Shown: one piece after another, positions 1-6,489 of the stretch
How positions within the stretch are numbered: the first letter of the stretch is position 1
How the letters are laid out: every line of letters starts with the position of its first letter
Source of the DNA: an uncultured Collinsella sp.
GTDB lineage: Bacteria; Actinomycetota; Coriobacteriia; Coriobacteriales; Coriobacteriaceae
Assembly (NCBI GenBank): GCA_937958315.1
Contig: CALFGH010000068.1
Span: forward strand, 1 to 17,263
Direction of reading: 5' to 3'
DNA length: 17,263 nt
Program-made: the position numbers and the translations under genes
Notes under the pieces: generated by a model
Seen by the model: only the letters and a program-made list of their open reading frames with translations
Database searches by the model: none
Told to the model about the DNA's origin: nothing

Positions 1-1
1 C

Positions 2-898
2 CCCCTCCCCATGCTGCGGACGACGATTGCGCCGAAAACGGCAGCGCAAAGAGAACGGCTGCTGGACGCTCTTACGCAACTTGCGGATACTGACCCGCTT
101 TTGCGTTGCGAAGTGGATTCCATCACCCATGAGATCATTCTTTCTTTTTTGGGCCGGGTGCAGTTGGAGGTTGTTTCCGCTTTGCTGTCGGAAAAATACA
201 AGCTTGAAACAGTGGTAAAGGAACCCTCCGTCATTTATATGGAGCGGCCGCTCAAAGCAGCCAGCCACACCATCCATATCGAGGTGCCGCCCAACCCGTT
301 TTGGGCATCCATAGGACTGTCTGTTACACCACTCTCGCTTGGCTCCGGTGTACAATACGAGAGCCGGGTTTCGCTGGGATACTTGAACCAGAGTTTTCAA
401 AACGCTGTCAGGGATGGTATCCGTTACGGGCTGGAGCAGGGCTTGTTCGGCTGGAACGTAACGGACTGTAAGATTTGCTTTGAATACGGGCTTTATTACA
501 GTCCGGTCAGCACGCCGGCGGACTTCCGCTCATTGGCCCCGATTGTATTGGAACAGGCATTGAAGGAATCGGGGACGCAGCTGCTGGAACCTTATCTCTC
601 CTTCATCCTCTATGCGCCCCAGGAATACCTTTCCAGGGCTTATCATGATGCACCGAAATACTGTGCCACCATCGAAACGGCCCAGGTAAAAAAGGATGAA
701 GTTGTCTTTACTGGCGAGATTCCCGCCCGCTGTATACAGGCATACCGTACTGATCTGGCCTTTTACACCAACGGGCAGAGCGTATGCCTTACAGAACTGA
801 AAGGGTATCAGGCCGCTGTCGGCAAGCCAGTCATCCAGCCCCGCCGTCCAAACAGCCGCCTGGACAAGGTGCGCTATATGTTTCAGAAGATAATGTAA
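2..898 (+). CDS. tet(W): Tetracycline resistance ribosomal protection protein Tet(W), C-terminal part (5' end outside window)
   Basis: The visible 298 residues match what I know of the C-terminal half of Tet(W), an EF-G-like GTPase of about 639 residues that binds the ribosome and dislodges tetracycline. The GTPase domain lies upstream of the window. What is seen is the later EF-G-like part: an HEIILSF stretch, the IHIEVPPNPFWASIGLSV segment, a domain IV-like region (YLNQSFQNAVRDGIRYG, then YYSPVSTPADFR), a domain V-like region (LEPYLSFILYAPQEYLSRAY) and a basic tail ending MFQKIM. The reading frame is open to base 2, with PLP codons before the first internal ATG at 11, so that ATG is not the start. 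Base composition is lower in GC than the genes to the right, which fits lateral transfer. Tet(O) and Tet(M) are the closest alternatives; the wording of the sequence favours Tet(W). Confidence 0.93.
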   Translation, partial: PLPMLRTTIAPKTAAQRERLLDALTQLADTDPLLRCEVDSITHEIILSFLGRVQLEVVSALLSEKYKLETVVKEPSVIYMERPLKAASHTIHIEVPPNPFWASIGLSVTPLSLGSGVQYESRVSLGYLNQSFQNAVRDGIRYGLEQGLFGWNVTDCKICFEYGLYYSPVSTPADFRSLAPIVLEQALKESGTQLLEPYLSFILYAPQEYLSRAYHDAPKYCATIETAQVKKDEVVFTGEIPARCIQAYRTDLAFYTNGQSVCLTELKGYQAAVGKPVIQPRRPNSRLDKVRYMFQKIM

Positions 899-952
899 CG
901 TCTTGCGCAATGCAAGCGTTCATTGCTGGCTATTGCGAAATATCATTGATAA

Positions 953-1741
953 AATCACGAGGTGTTCGAGTCCACGTTCGACCCCGGCTACTGCGACGCG
1001 GACATCCCCTCCGCTCCCGGCGTCGAGCGCCTGAACGTGCTGATATTCGGCCTCAAGAACTCGACGCTCATCCCGTACGTGCTCTACGTTCGCAAGAACG
1101 CGGAGTCTTCGGGCGAGGAATCCGAGGTCTTCGCCCTGCTTGAGAGCTACATCGTCCGCCGAACGCTGGTTCAGGCGACCACGAAGAACTACAACAGGCT
1201 GTTCACCTCGCTGATCCTGAACGAGGTGAAGGACGCGGAGACGCTGAGGAAGGCTCTTGAAGCCAACGAAGAGGCGACGACGTACATGCCCGGCGATGAC
1301 GAGGTTCGAAGGGCGTTCGAGGAATCGTGTCTGTACAACCTTCAGTCCAAGGGCGTTCTCTATCTGCTGGAAAGCGCCATTCGCCCAGACATGAGCAGCA
1401 CGGCCCTGCTCGGGTTCAACCAGTACACCCTCGAACACATGATGCCCAAGAAGTGGCGCAACAAATGGGGAGCCCTCGACGATGAGGCTGCCACGCGAAG
1501 GGACAGGAAGCTCCTCACGCTCGGCAACCTCGCCATCATCACGCATTCCCTTAACGCCTCCATCCGCGATGCCGATTGGCCCACCAAGAAGCAGGGAAAG
1601 GGATACAAGGACGGTCTTGCCCTCTGCGCCGCCGGCCTTGCGACCATGGCCGGCGCCCTGGAGAAGGAGTCTTGGGACGAGGGCGATATCGCCGATCGCG
1701 CCGAATGGCTTGCGGACAAGGCGTTGGAGGTCTGGCGTTAA
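953..1741 (+). pseudogene. 3' remnant of a GmrSD-like (DUF262/DUF1524) type IV restriction protein
   Basis: About 260 residues are visible, open from just after an in-frame TAA at 950-952; the first possible start is a GTG at 962 with no convincing ribosome site. The C-terminal half carries the DUF1524 HNH-like signature: the TLEHMMPKKWRNKWG motif, then LGNLAIITHSLNASIRDADW, then a helical tail ending DKALEVWR. In intact GmrSD-type proteins a DUF262 domain (ParB-like nucleotide-dependent part) precedes this region, and it is absent here. The family cuts modified foreign DNA. Because the missing N-terminal part would lie where the tet(W) module now sits, I infer that the module's insertion or a recombination removed it. 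The gene ends 3 bases before the convergent MobC-like gene. A short expressed fragment cannot be excluded, but the complete enzyme cannot be made from this copy. Confidence 0.7.
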
Positions 1742-1744
1742 ACC

Positions 1745-2170
1745 TTACATGCGCCCCATCTCGAAGATGCTTGCGGTGTCGGAGCCCGCATCCATGACGG
1801 ATGTTGTCGGCTCTTCCAAATGCGAGGTTTGCGGTGGCGCTTCCGTCACTGGTGCCTCAACCCCCTCGCCGAGCGCCAGGAAGAACCTCATCACGAGCTC
1901 GATCCTCTGCTGCAGGGACTCGCTCAGCTCGCCGTAGGAGGCCGCCAGCCGGACCTCCTTGGCCAACTCCGTCATCGTGTCCTTCAGCGCCTTCTGAACG
2001 CTCACAGAGGGCTTCACCTCGACCTTGGTATCGGTCAGCTTGGCGATGATGTAGTCCTGCCTGCTCATGCCGCTCCAAGCTGCCATCTCGCATATGAGCT
2101 TGTGCTCCTCGGGCGTACAGCGGAACGCCATCGTCTTGCTGCGCTTGCGGGCGCTGTTCTCGCACGGCAT
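1745..2170 (-). CDS. Ribbon-helix-helix, MobC-like relaxosome or regulatory protein
   Basis: A 141-residue protein. Residues 1-14 are basic (ARKRSK), followed by a ribbon-helix-helix-like block at about 12-47: strand KTMAFRCTP, helix EEHKLICEMAAWSG, then MSRQDYIIAKL. The pattern TPEEHxxIxxxAxxxGxSxxxYI is typical of relaxosome accessory proteins (MobC and similar) and of related RHH regulators. Residues 60-100 look helical, and the acidic C-terminus is of low complexity. It starts 5 bases after the integrase stop and reads the same way, so it belongs to the excisionase-integrase operon. A site AAGAAGG lies immediately before the ATG. No relaxase gene is visible in the window, so a mobilisation role is inferred from family resemblance only; an RHH transcription factor is the alternative. 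Confidence 0.6.
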   Translation of the reverse strand: MPCENSARKRSKTMAFRCTPEEHKLICEMAAWSGMSRQDYIIAKLTDTKVEVKPSVSVQKALKDTMTELAKEVRLAASYGELSESLQQRIELVMRFFLALGEGVEAPVTEAPPQTSHLEEPTTSVMDAGSDTASIFEMGRM

Positions 2171-2175
2171 CCTTC

Positions 2176-3246
2176 TTACCCCCTCGCCCCGTCGAGCGCG
2201 GCGGCCATCTCGTCCTGCTTCGTGGGGAACAGGTGCGCGTAGCGGTAGGTGATGTCAACCGCCTCGTGGCCCATGCGCTCGGCGATGGCAAGCGCGGAGA
2301 ACCCCATCTCGATCAGCAGGCTCACATGGCTGTGGCGTATGTCGTGTATGCGGATGCGCTTCACGCCAGACGCCTTGCACCCGCGCTCCATCTCATGGGC
2401 CAGGAAGTGCTTGGTCACGGCGAACAGGCGCTCGTCGGGGGCGACGTCGTCGCGCATCTCGATGAAGTCCGCCATCTCGTCGCGCAGGAAGGCGGGCATG
2501 ACGATCGTGCGCACCGACTTGGGCGTCTTGGGGTCGGTCACGGTGTCCATGCCGTGGAGGCTCTGGTACGACTTGTTGATGCGCAGCCGCGAGCTCTCCA
2601 GCATGAAGTCGGACGGCGTGAGCGCCAGGAGCTCGCCGCAGCGGATGCCCGTCCAGTAGAGCAGCTCGAAGGCGTGGAACGAGAGAGGCTTGTCCATGAT
2701 GGCCTCGCTGAACCTCAGGTACTCGTCCTTGGTCCAGAACTGCATCTCGCCGCCCTTCTTCGACCCTATCTTGTCGACCCTGCGCACCGGGTTGTCGGTG
2801 AGGCCGTAGTAGCGCTCGGCGTGGTTGAAGATGGCGTTGAGCTGGTTGTTCACCGTGCGCAGGTACGTCGGCGCCCAGGGCTTCCCGTCGGCGTCCCGGT
2901 GCTCGGTGAGCTCGTTTTGCCACCTGATGACGTCGATCGGCCTCACGTCGCACATGCGCATGTCCCCGAAGAACGGCACGAGCTTGTCGTTGATGATGTA
3001 CTCCTTGGTGATCCACGTGTGCTCGCGTATGCGCGGCTTCACCTCGGAGGCGTACACCTCGACGAACTCGGAGAACGTCATGTCCATGGCCCCGCCGTTA
3101 AGGCTCTTGAACTGGCTCTCCCACACTGCGGCCTCCACCTCGGAGGAGAAGCCGCGCTTCGTCTTGTGGCGCTTCGAGCCGCGGGCGTCGCGGTAGTAGC
3201 ACTGCACGTAGAACGTGCCGTTGTTGTCATCCTTGTACACGGGCAT
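2176..3246 (-). CDS. int: Tyrosine recombinase / integrase of an integrative element
   Basis: A 356-residue integrase of the Tn916/phage type, which would catalyse site-specific insertion and excision through a Tyr-DNA intermediate. An N-terminal arm-DNA-binding domain (residues 1-45, FYVQCYYRDARGSKRHKTKRGF) is followed by a SAM-like core-binding domain (about 57-160) and the catalytic domain (about 165-345). Catalytic residues can be read: R202 in TGIRCGELLAL, a lysine near 240-243, H301 and R304 in HDIRHSH, H327 in MGHEAV, and the nucleophile Y336 in TYRYAHLF. All are present, so the enzyme looks intact. A GGAGGT site lies 9 bases before the ATG, and the start is one base after the excisionase stop (TGA-C-ATG), showing translational coupling. 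The guaA 3' end 1.4 kb away is the likely integration target. Confidence 0.93.
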   Translation of the reverse strand: MPVYKDDNNGTFYVQCYYRDARGSKRHKTKRGFSSEVEAAVWESQFKSLNGGAMDMTFSEFVEVYASEVKPRIREHTWITKEYIINDKLVPFFGDMRMCDVRPIDVIRWQNELTEHRDADGKPWAPTYLRTVNNQLNAIFNHAERYYGLTDNPVRRVDKIGSKKGGEMQFWTKDEYLRFSEAIMDKPLSFHAFELLYWTGIRCGELLALTPSDFMLESSRLRINKSYQSLHGMDTVTDPKTPKSVRTIVMPAFLRDEMADFIEMRDDVAPDERLFAVTKHFLAHEMERGCKASGVKRIRIHDIRHSHVSLLIEMGFSALAIAERMGHEAVDITYRYAHLFPTKQDEMAAALDGARG

Positions 3247-3247
3247 G

Positions 3248-3451
3248 TCAGTCCACCTCCGGGAAGTACAGTGCGTCGAAGACGTCGCTTCGGACGCGCC
3301 CGCGGATAACCACGCGCCCGCGCGCCTCCTGCTCGGCGTTTATCCTCCTGATCACCTCGTAGGCGCTGCCTTTCTTGATCCTCAGCAGCTCCGCGACCTC
3401 GTCGGCGTCTAGCATGTGAGGCCTCGGCGTCTTCGCCACCTTCTCGTCCAT
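3248..3451 (-). CDS. xis: Excisionase-like small winged-helix protein (HTH_17 type)
   Basis: A 67-residue protein: basic N-terminus, then MLDADEVAELLRIKKGSAYEVIRRIN (about 13-38), the classic first helices of MerR-like/HTH_17 excisionases, then a wing RGRVVIRGRV (44-53). Such proteins bend attachment-site DNA and bias the integrase towards excision, or act as regulators. I choose ATG at 3451 because GGAGGA sits directly upstream; an in-frame TTG at 3466 would place that site inside the gene. It is the first gene of the leftward operon with the integrase. Its promoter lies in the operator-rich 3470-3550 region, so it is probably repressed by the XRE protein. Direction of action (Xis versus simple regulator) is inferred from size and position. 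Confidence 0.8.
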   Translation of the reverse strand: MDEKVAKTPRPHMLDADEVAELLRIKKGSAYEVIRRINAEQEARGRVVIRGRVRSDVFDALYFPEVD

Positions 3452-3469
3452 GGCTCCTCCAATCAACAG

Positions 3470-3485
3470 CGTACGTATATGTACG
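3470..3485. promoter_or_regulatory. Operator 1, CGTAC-N6-GTACG inverted repeat
   Basis: Perfect inverted repeat with arms CGTAC and GTACG and spacer GTATAT. It lies just downstream of the predicted leftward start point, where a bound repressor would block early transcription of the xis-int operon. It has the same arms and spacer length as operators 2 and 3. Confidence 0.65.
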
Positions 3486-3497
3486 GTTTACAGATTG

Positions 3498-3526
3498 AGA
3501 GTAAACGTACGCATCCGTACTGTCAA
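3498..3526 (-). promoter_or_regulatory. Promoter of the xis-int-RHH operon
   Basis: On the minus strand, a perfect -35 TTGACA (3521-3526) is followed by a 17-bp spacer and a -10 TACTCT (3498-3503). Operator 2 fills the spacer, so a bound repressor would compete directly with RNA polymerase. Confidence 0.65.
3506..3521. promoter_or_regulatory. Operator 2, CGTAC-N6-GTACT inverted repeat
   Basis: Arms CGTAC and GTACT (one mismatch to the palindrome) with spacer GCATCC. It lies between the -35 and -10 of the leftward promoter, 36 bp centre to centre from operator 1 and 29 bp from operator 3. Confidence 0.65.
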
Positions 3527-3531
3527 TAGAA

Positions 3532-3560
3532 TTGCGTACATTTGCGTACGCTGATAAGAT
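3532..3560 (+). promoter_or_regulatory. Promoter of the XRE repressor gene
   Basis: A -35 TTGCGT (3532-3537), 17-bp spacer and -10 TAAGAT (3555-3560) precede the XRE start by about 30 bases. Operator 3 occupies the spacer, which suggests autorepression. Confidence 0.6.
3535..3550. promoter_or_regulatory. Operator 3, CGTAC-N6-GTACG inverted repeat
   Basis: Perfect inverted arms CGTAC and GTACG around spacer ATTTGC, within the rightward promoter. A further half-site GGTACGTA lies at about 3566-3573, between the -10 and the ribosome site. Confidence 0.65.
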
Positions 3561-3591
3561 GTGCGGGTACGTAATTCCAGGAGGAGGGCGC

Positions 3592-4005
3592 ATGTCCGTA
3601 GGCGAGAACATAAGGCGGTACCGCAAGTTGCGCGGCATGACGCAGGCGCAGCTCGCCGAGGCGGTCGGTCTGACCGAGGGGGCCGTGCGCCATTACGAGA
3701 GCGGCATCCGCGCCGTCAAGCCCGAGCTGCTCGAGTCCATCTCCGCCGCGCTCGGCGTTTCCGTCAACGCCCTCAAGGATTACGGCGTCGAGACCGCGGG
3801 CGACCTCATGTCGCTGCTCGTGCGGCTCGAGGACTCCTTCGGCATCGTTCCCGCAGCCGACGGCTCGGGCCTCTCCCTGAACCCCAAGGCGCCGCACGCT
3901 CCCAAAGCCGCGATGGCGATCGAGCTGTGGGCCGAGAAGCGCGCGCAGCTCGAGAACGGCGAGATCGACGCCGACGAATACGAGGGCTGGAAAGCCTCGC
4001 TGTAG
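3592..4005 (+). CDS. XRE-family transcriptional repressor of the integrative element
   Basis: A 137-residue protein with a lambda-Cro/XRE helix-turn-helix at about residues 5-60: GENIRRYRKLRGMTQAQLAE, then VGLTEGAVRHYESGIR as turn and recognition helix, and a stabilising helix LLESISAALGVSVNAL. The C-terminal part (70-137) is probably helical and may dimerise; no protease motif of the CI/LexA type is seen. Start choice: ATG at 3592 is preceded by AGGAGG at a good distance, whereas an upstream in-frame codon at 3532 would lie inside the promoter. It is divergent from xis-int, and three matching inverted repeats occupy the shared control region, so it probably represses both itself and excision functions. 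Without a CI-type cleavage motif, induction would need another signal or an antirepressor. Confidence 0.85.
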   Translation: MSVGENIRRYRKLRGMTQAQLAEAVGLTEGAVRHYESGIRAVKPELLESISAALGVSVNALKDYGVETAGDLMSLLVRLEDSFGIVPAADGSGLSLNPKAPHAPKAAMAIELWAEKRAQLENGEIDADEYEGWKASL

Positions 4006-4043
4006 CGGCTCCCCGCATTTCGCAACCAGCGCAACCGAATCAG

Positions 4044-4095
4044 GACGCCAGGCTAGGCGGTGAGCTCCGCCCGCTCCTGCGTCTGCTGAGTTTTT
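4044..4095 (+). terminator. Possible terminator of the XRE gene
   Basis: Nested arms GACGC (4044-4048) with GCGTC (4079-4083) and GGCGG (4056-4060) with CCGCC (4067-4071) are followed by TTTTT at 4091-4095. The gap between stem and T run is 7 bases, so this is a weak candidate. The T run is also the edge of the first TTTACTCCCC box. Confidence 0.35.
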
Positions 4096-4526
4096 ACTCC
4101 CCATTGCATGTCAAGGCATTTTCGGCGCTCCTGGGGAGTAAATGACGCGGTGGCTTATATGACGGCACGCGACAGCACGCCGCGGCATTTCCCCTGATTA
4201 CTCCCGTTTTCCTTGAGACGGTGAGATTCTTTACTCCCCATTAACGACCTGGGGAAACGCCGTGCGGAGACCGCCGAAAAGCCTATTGAGTTCGATTTGA
4301 GTTTCACGGGCCCCGAAACGGCCTCGTTTCGTCCTCGGGGACAAAAACCGCGCGTCTACTCATTTGGGATGAATCCTTACTCCCATTCCTCCGAATACCG
4401 CCCAGTGCTTTGCCGTCTTGAAATACGGGGAGTAAATGGCGAAATCGCAGGTGAAAGGGAGTAAATAGGCAAAGAAAAAGCCTCCGTTCCAACATGGGAG
4501 CGGAGGCTAGATTATCGTATTTACTC
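4093..4526. repeat. Array of TTTACTCCCC boxes, both orientations
   Basis: Four perfect 10-mers: 4093-4102 and 4230-4239 (plus), 4133-4142 and 4427-4436 (minus, GGGGAGTAAA). Partial copies: 4198-4205 and 4377-4384 (TTACTCCC), 4457-4465 (GGGAGTAAA) and 4520-4526 (TTTACTC). The first two form an exact 11-bp inverted repeat (4093-4103 with 4132-4142). Spacing is irregular, from about 30 to 140 bases. The guaA 3' end at 4624-4630 (TACTCCC) matches the box core. Most likely these are integrase arm or attachment-related sites; replication iterons are an alternative. Confidence 0.6.
4471..4507 (-). terminator. Rho-independent terminator downstream of guaA
   Basis: Arms GCCTCCG (4480-4486) and CGGAGGC (4501-4507), extended inside by weaker pairs, form a stem. 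On the minus strand the stem is followed directly by TTTTTCTTT (4471-4479). It lies about 115 bases past the guaA stop. Confidence 0.8.
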
Positions 4527-4622
4527 ACCGCCGTCGCCGGTGGCTTTGCCATGACTGTCGTACGAAACGAAACTCAGCGGCACAGCGCGGCACTCAAAAA
4601 TGCAGGTCAGAACCCTATCGGC

Positions 4623-6221
4623 CTACTCCCACTCGATGGTCGCGGGCGGCTTGGACGTGATGTCGTAGCACACGCGGTTGGCGCCGGGAACCTCGGCCAC
4701 GATGCGGCCGGAGATGCGGGCCAGCACGTCGTAGGGCAGCTTGGCCCAGTCGGCGGTCATGGCATCGCTGGACTCGACGGCGCGCAGGATAATCGGGCGC
4801 TGGTAGGTGCGCTCGTCGCCCATAACGCCGACGGACTTGATGTCGGGCAGGACCGCGAAATACTGCCAGCAGCTGTGCTCGGAGTTGCGCTCACCGGTCT
4901 GCTCAAACAGGCGCTGGTTGTAGGCATCGAGCTCCTCGCGCACGATAGCGTCGGCGTTCTTGAGGATCTCGAGCTTCTCCTTGTCGACCGCGCCGATGAT
5001 GCGGATGGCCAGACCCGGGCCCGGGAAAGGCTGGCGGAACACGATGTGACCCGGCAGGCCCAGTGCCAGACCAAGCGCGCGGACCTCGTCCTTAAAGAAG
5101 TGATCAAGCGGCTCAATGAGGTCGAAGTGTACGCCCTCGGGGAACGGGATCAGGTTGTGATGGCTCTTGATGGTGGCCGTCTTGCCGCCCGTCTTGCGAG
5201 CGCCGGACTCGATGATGTCGGGGTAGATGGTGCCCTGAGCCAGATACTTGACCGGCTTGCCATCGGTCTCGAGCTGCTGCGCCACGGCGAAGAACTCTTT
5301 CCAGAACTGCGTACCGATGATGCAGCGCTTCTCCTCGGGCTCGGTCACGCCGGCCAGAAGCTCGGCATAGCGATCCTCGGCGTGAACGTGAATAAAGTCG
5401 ACGTCGAACTGCTTGGTGAAGACCTCCTCCACCTGCTCGGGCTCGCCCTTGCGCAGGAGACCGTGGTTGATGAACACGCAGGTCATCTGCTTGCCCACGG
5501 CGCGAGCGCCCAGCGCAGCCACGACGGAGGAGTCGACGCCGCCGGACAGGGCCAGAATCACGCGGTCGTCGCCGACCTTCTCGCGGAAGTCTGCCGTCAT
5601 GGTCTCGACCAGGTTGTCCATGCTCCAGTTGGGCTCCAGGCCACAGATCTCAAACAGGAAGTTGCTCAGCAGCTGCTGACCGTACTCGGAATGCTTGACC
5701 TCGGGGTGGAACTGCGTGGTGAAGATCTTGCGCTCGACGCACTCCATGGCGGCAACCGGGCACACGTCGGTGCTGGCGGTAACGGTAAAGCCCTCGGGCA
5801 CCTCGGAGACGGCATCGCGGTGGCTCATCCACACGGTCTGCTCCATGGGCGTGGAGTTAAAGAGCTTGGCGCCTGCCGTGCGCGTGATGGTGGCGCGGCC
5901 ATACTCGCCCACCTCGGAGTGGCCGACCTTGCCACCGAGCGTCACGGCCGTGATCTGATGACCGTAGCAGAAGCCCAGGACGGGAAGGCCCAGGTCAAAG
6001 ATGGCGGGGTCGATGGACGGAGCGTCCTCGGCATACACAGAAGCCGGGCCGCCGGAAAGGATGAGCGCAGAGGCGTTCATCTCGCGAATCTCGTCGGCCG
6101 AGATGTCGCAGGGGACAATCTCGGAATACACGTTGAGGTCGCGGACGCGACGGGCAATGAGCTGACCGTACTGCGCACCAAAGTCGAGTACGAGGACCTT
6201 TGCGGAAGCCTTTTGATCCAT
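4623..6221 (-). CDS. guaA: GMP synthase (glutamine-hydrolysing)
   Basis: A 532-residue enzyme that converts XMP, ATP and glutamine to GMP in the cytoplasm, the last step of guanine nucleotide synthesis; the usual length is about 510-530. The N-terminal class I glutamine amidotransferase domain (about 8-195) shows nucleophile C85 in GFCYGHQ and H172/E174 in FHPEV. The ATP pyrophosphatase domain begins after 200, with the P-loop LSGGVDSS at 225-232. The C-terminal dimerisation domain ends with the conserved PPATIEWE. I start at ATG 6221, next to GAGGGGG, rather than at longer upstream codons, because the conserved LVLDFGAQYGQL begins at residue 10. The gene ends against the integrative element and its last codons are a plausible attB. 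Transcription is divergent from the asparaginase gene. Confidence 0.97.
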   Translation of the reverse strand: MDQKASAKVLVLDFGAQYGQLIARRVRDLNVYSEIVPCDISADEIREMNASALILSGGPASVYAEDAPSIDPAIFDLGLPVLGFCYGHQITAVTLGGKVGHSEVGEYGRATITRTAGAKLFNSTPMEQTVWMSHRDAVSEVPEGFTVTASTDVCPVAAMECVERKIFTTQFHPEVKHSEYGQQLLSNFLFEICGLEPNWSMDNLVETMTADFREKVGDDRVILALSGGVDSSVVAALGARAVGKQMTCVFINHGLLRKGEPEQVEEVFTKQFDVDFIHVHAEDRYAELLAGVTEPEEKRCIIGTQFWKEFFAVAQQLETDGKPVKYLAQGTIYPDIIESGARKTGGKTATIKSHHNLIPFPEGVHFDLIEPLDHFFKDEVRALGLALGLPGHIVFRQPFPGPGLAIRIIGAVDKEKLEILKNADAIVREELDAYNQRLFEQTGERNSEHSCWQYFAVLPDIKSVGVMGDERTYQRPIILRAVESSDAMTADWAKLPYDVLARISGRIVAEVPGANRVCYDITSKPPATIEWE

Positions 6222-6385
6222 GGTTTCCCCCTCTTGTTGGCGGGGAGCCGGTGCCCACCCGCGCGAATAAACGAAAATTGCTTTCATAGTGTACACGTTA
6301 TATGGGGTTTCTCGTCCCTCGCAGCCATCAGTGCACGGCAAACGCACGACCAGGGCCCCTATTTGACGGCAATTGAAGTGTTACC

Positions 6386-6412
6386 AAACGTTACGGATGA
6401 TGTAATACGTTT
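6386..6412. promoter_or_regulatory. Imperfect inverted repeat in the guaA-asparaginase divergent region
   Basis: AAACGTTAC (6386-6394) and GTAATACGTTT (6402-6412) mirror each other with a 2-base asymmetry and overlap the predicted -35 of the asparaginase gene. It may be an operator; no regulator is identified. Confidence 0.3.
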
Positions 6413-6438
6413 GAACATTGGACGCCCTGTGCCACAAT
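6411..6438 (+). promoter_or_regulatory. Promoter of the asparaginase gene
   Basis: A -35 TTGAAC (6411-6416), 16-bp spacer and -10 CACAAT (6433-6438) lie about 50 bases before the asparaginase start. No equally good guaA promoter was found on the minus strand. Confidence 0.45.
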
Positions 6439-6489
6439 ACTGCCGAACGACTCCGCCCTCGCGGCGGCAAACACGATAGGAAAATCAGC

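Larger units (their letters stand above)
4006..4622. other. Non-coding end region of the integrative element with TTTACTCCCC boxes
   Basis: I see no convincing gene in these 617 bases. They hold a possible XRE terminator (4044-4095), a cluster of TTTACTCCCC boxes in both orientations, a tight hairpin CGAAACG-GCCT-CGTTTCG (4314-4331), the guaA terminator (4471-4507), and about 115 bases before the guaA stop without clear features. An 82-codon minus-strand reading frame (4304-4552) runs through the terminator and has no ribosome site or recognisable motif, so it is not called. Confidence 0.6.

Noticed and set aside
2233..3309. 358-codon plus-strand frame opposite the integrase
   Set aside because: It is the antisense of a complete tyrosine recombinase with all catalytic residues; its His/Val/Leu-rich composition is typical of a high-GC shadow frame.
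4093..4526. CRISPR array
   Set aside because: The repeated unit is only about 10 bases, spacing is irregular, copies occur in both orientations and no cas gene is present.
4304..4552. 82-codon minus-strand reading frame between XRE and guaA
   Set aside because: It crosses the guaA terminator and several TTTACTCCCC boxes, has no ribosome site and no recognisable domain.
4006..4622. tRNA gene as the integration target
   Set aside because: No cloverleaf or T-loop-like sequence is seen at the element edge; the guaA 3' end is the better target.
6222..6310. Purine riboswitch upstream of guaA
   Set aside because: The leader does not show the three-stem aptamer with its conserved loop bases; only short AT-rich words such as TATAAC are present.
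4494..6479. 661-codon plus-strand frame opposite guaA
   Set aside because: Antisense to an unmistakable GMP synthase, and no conserved motif is seen in it.
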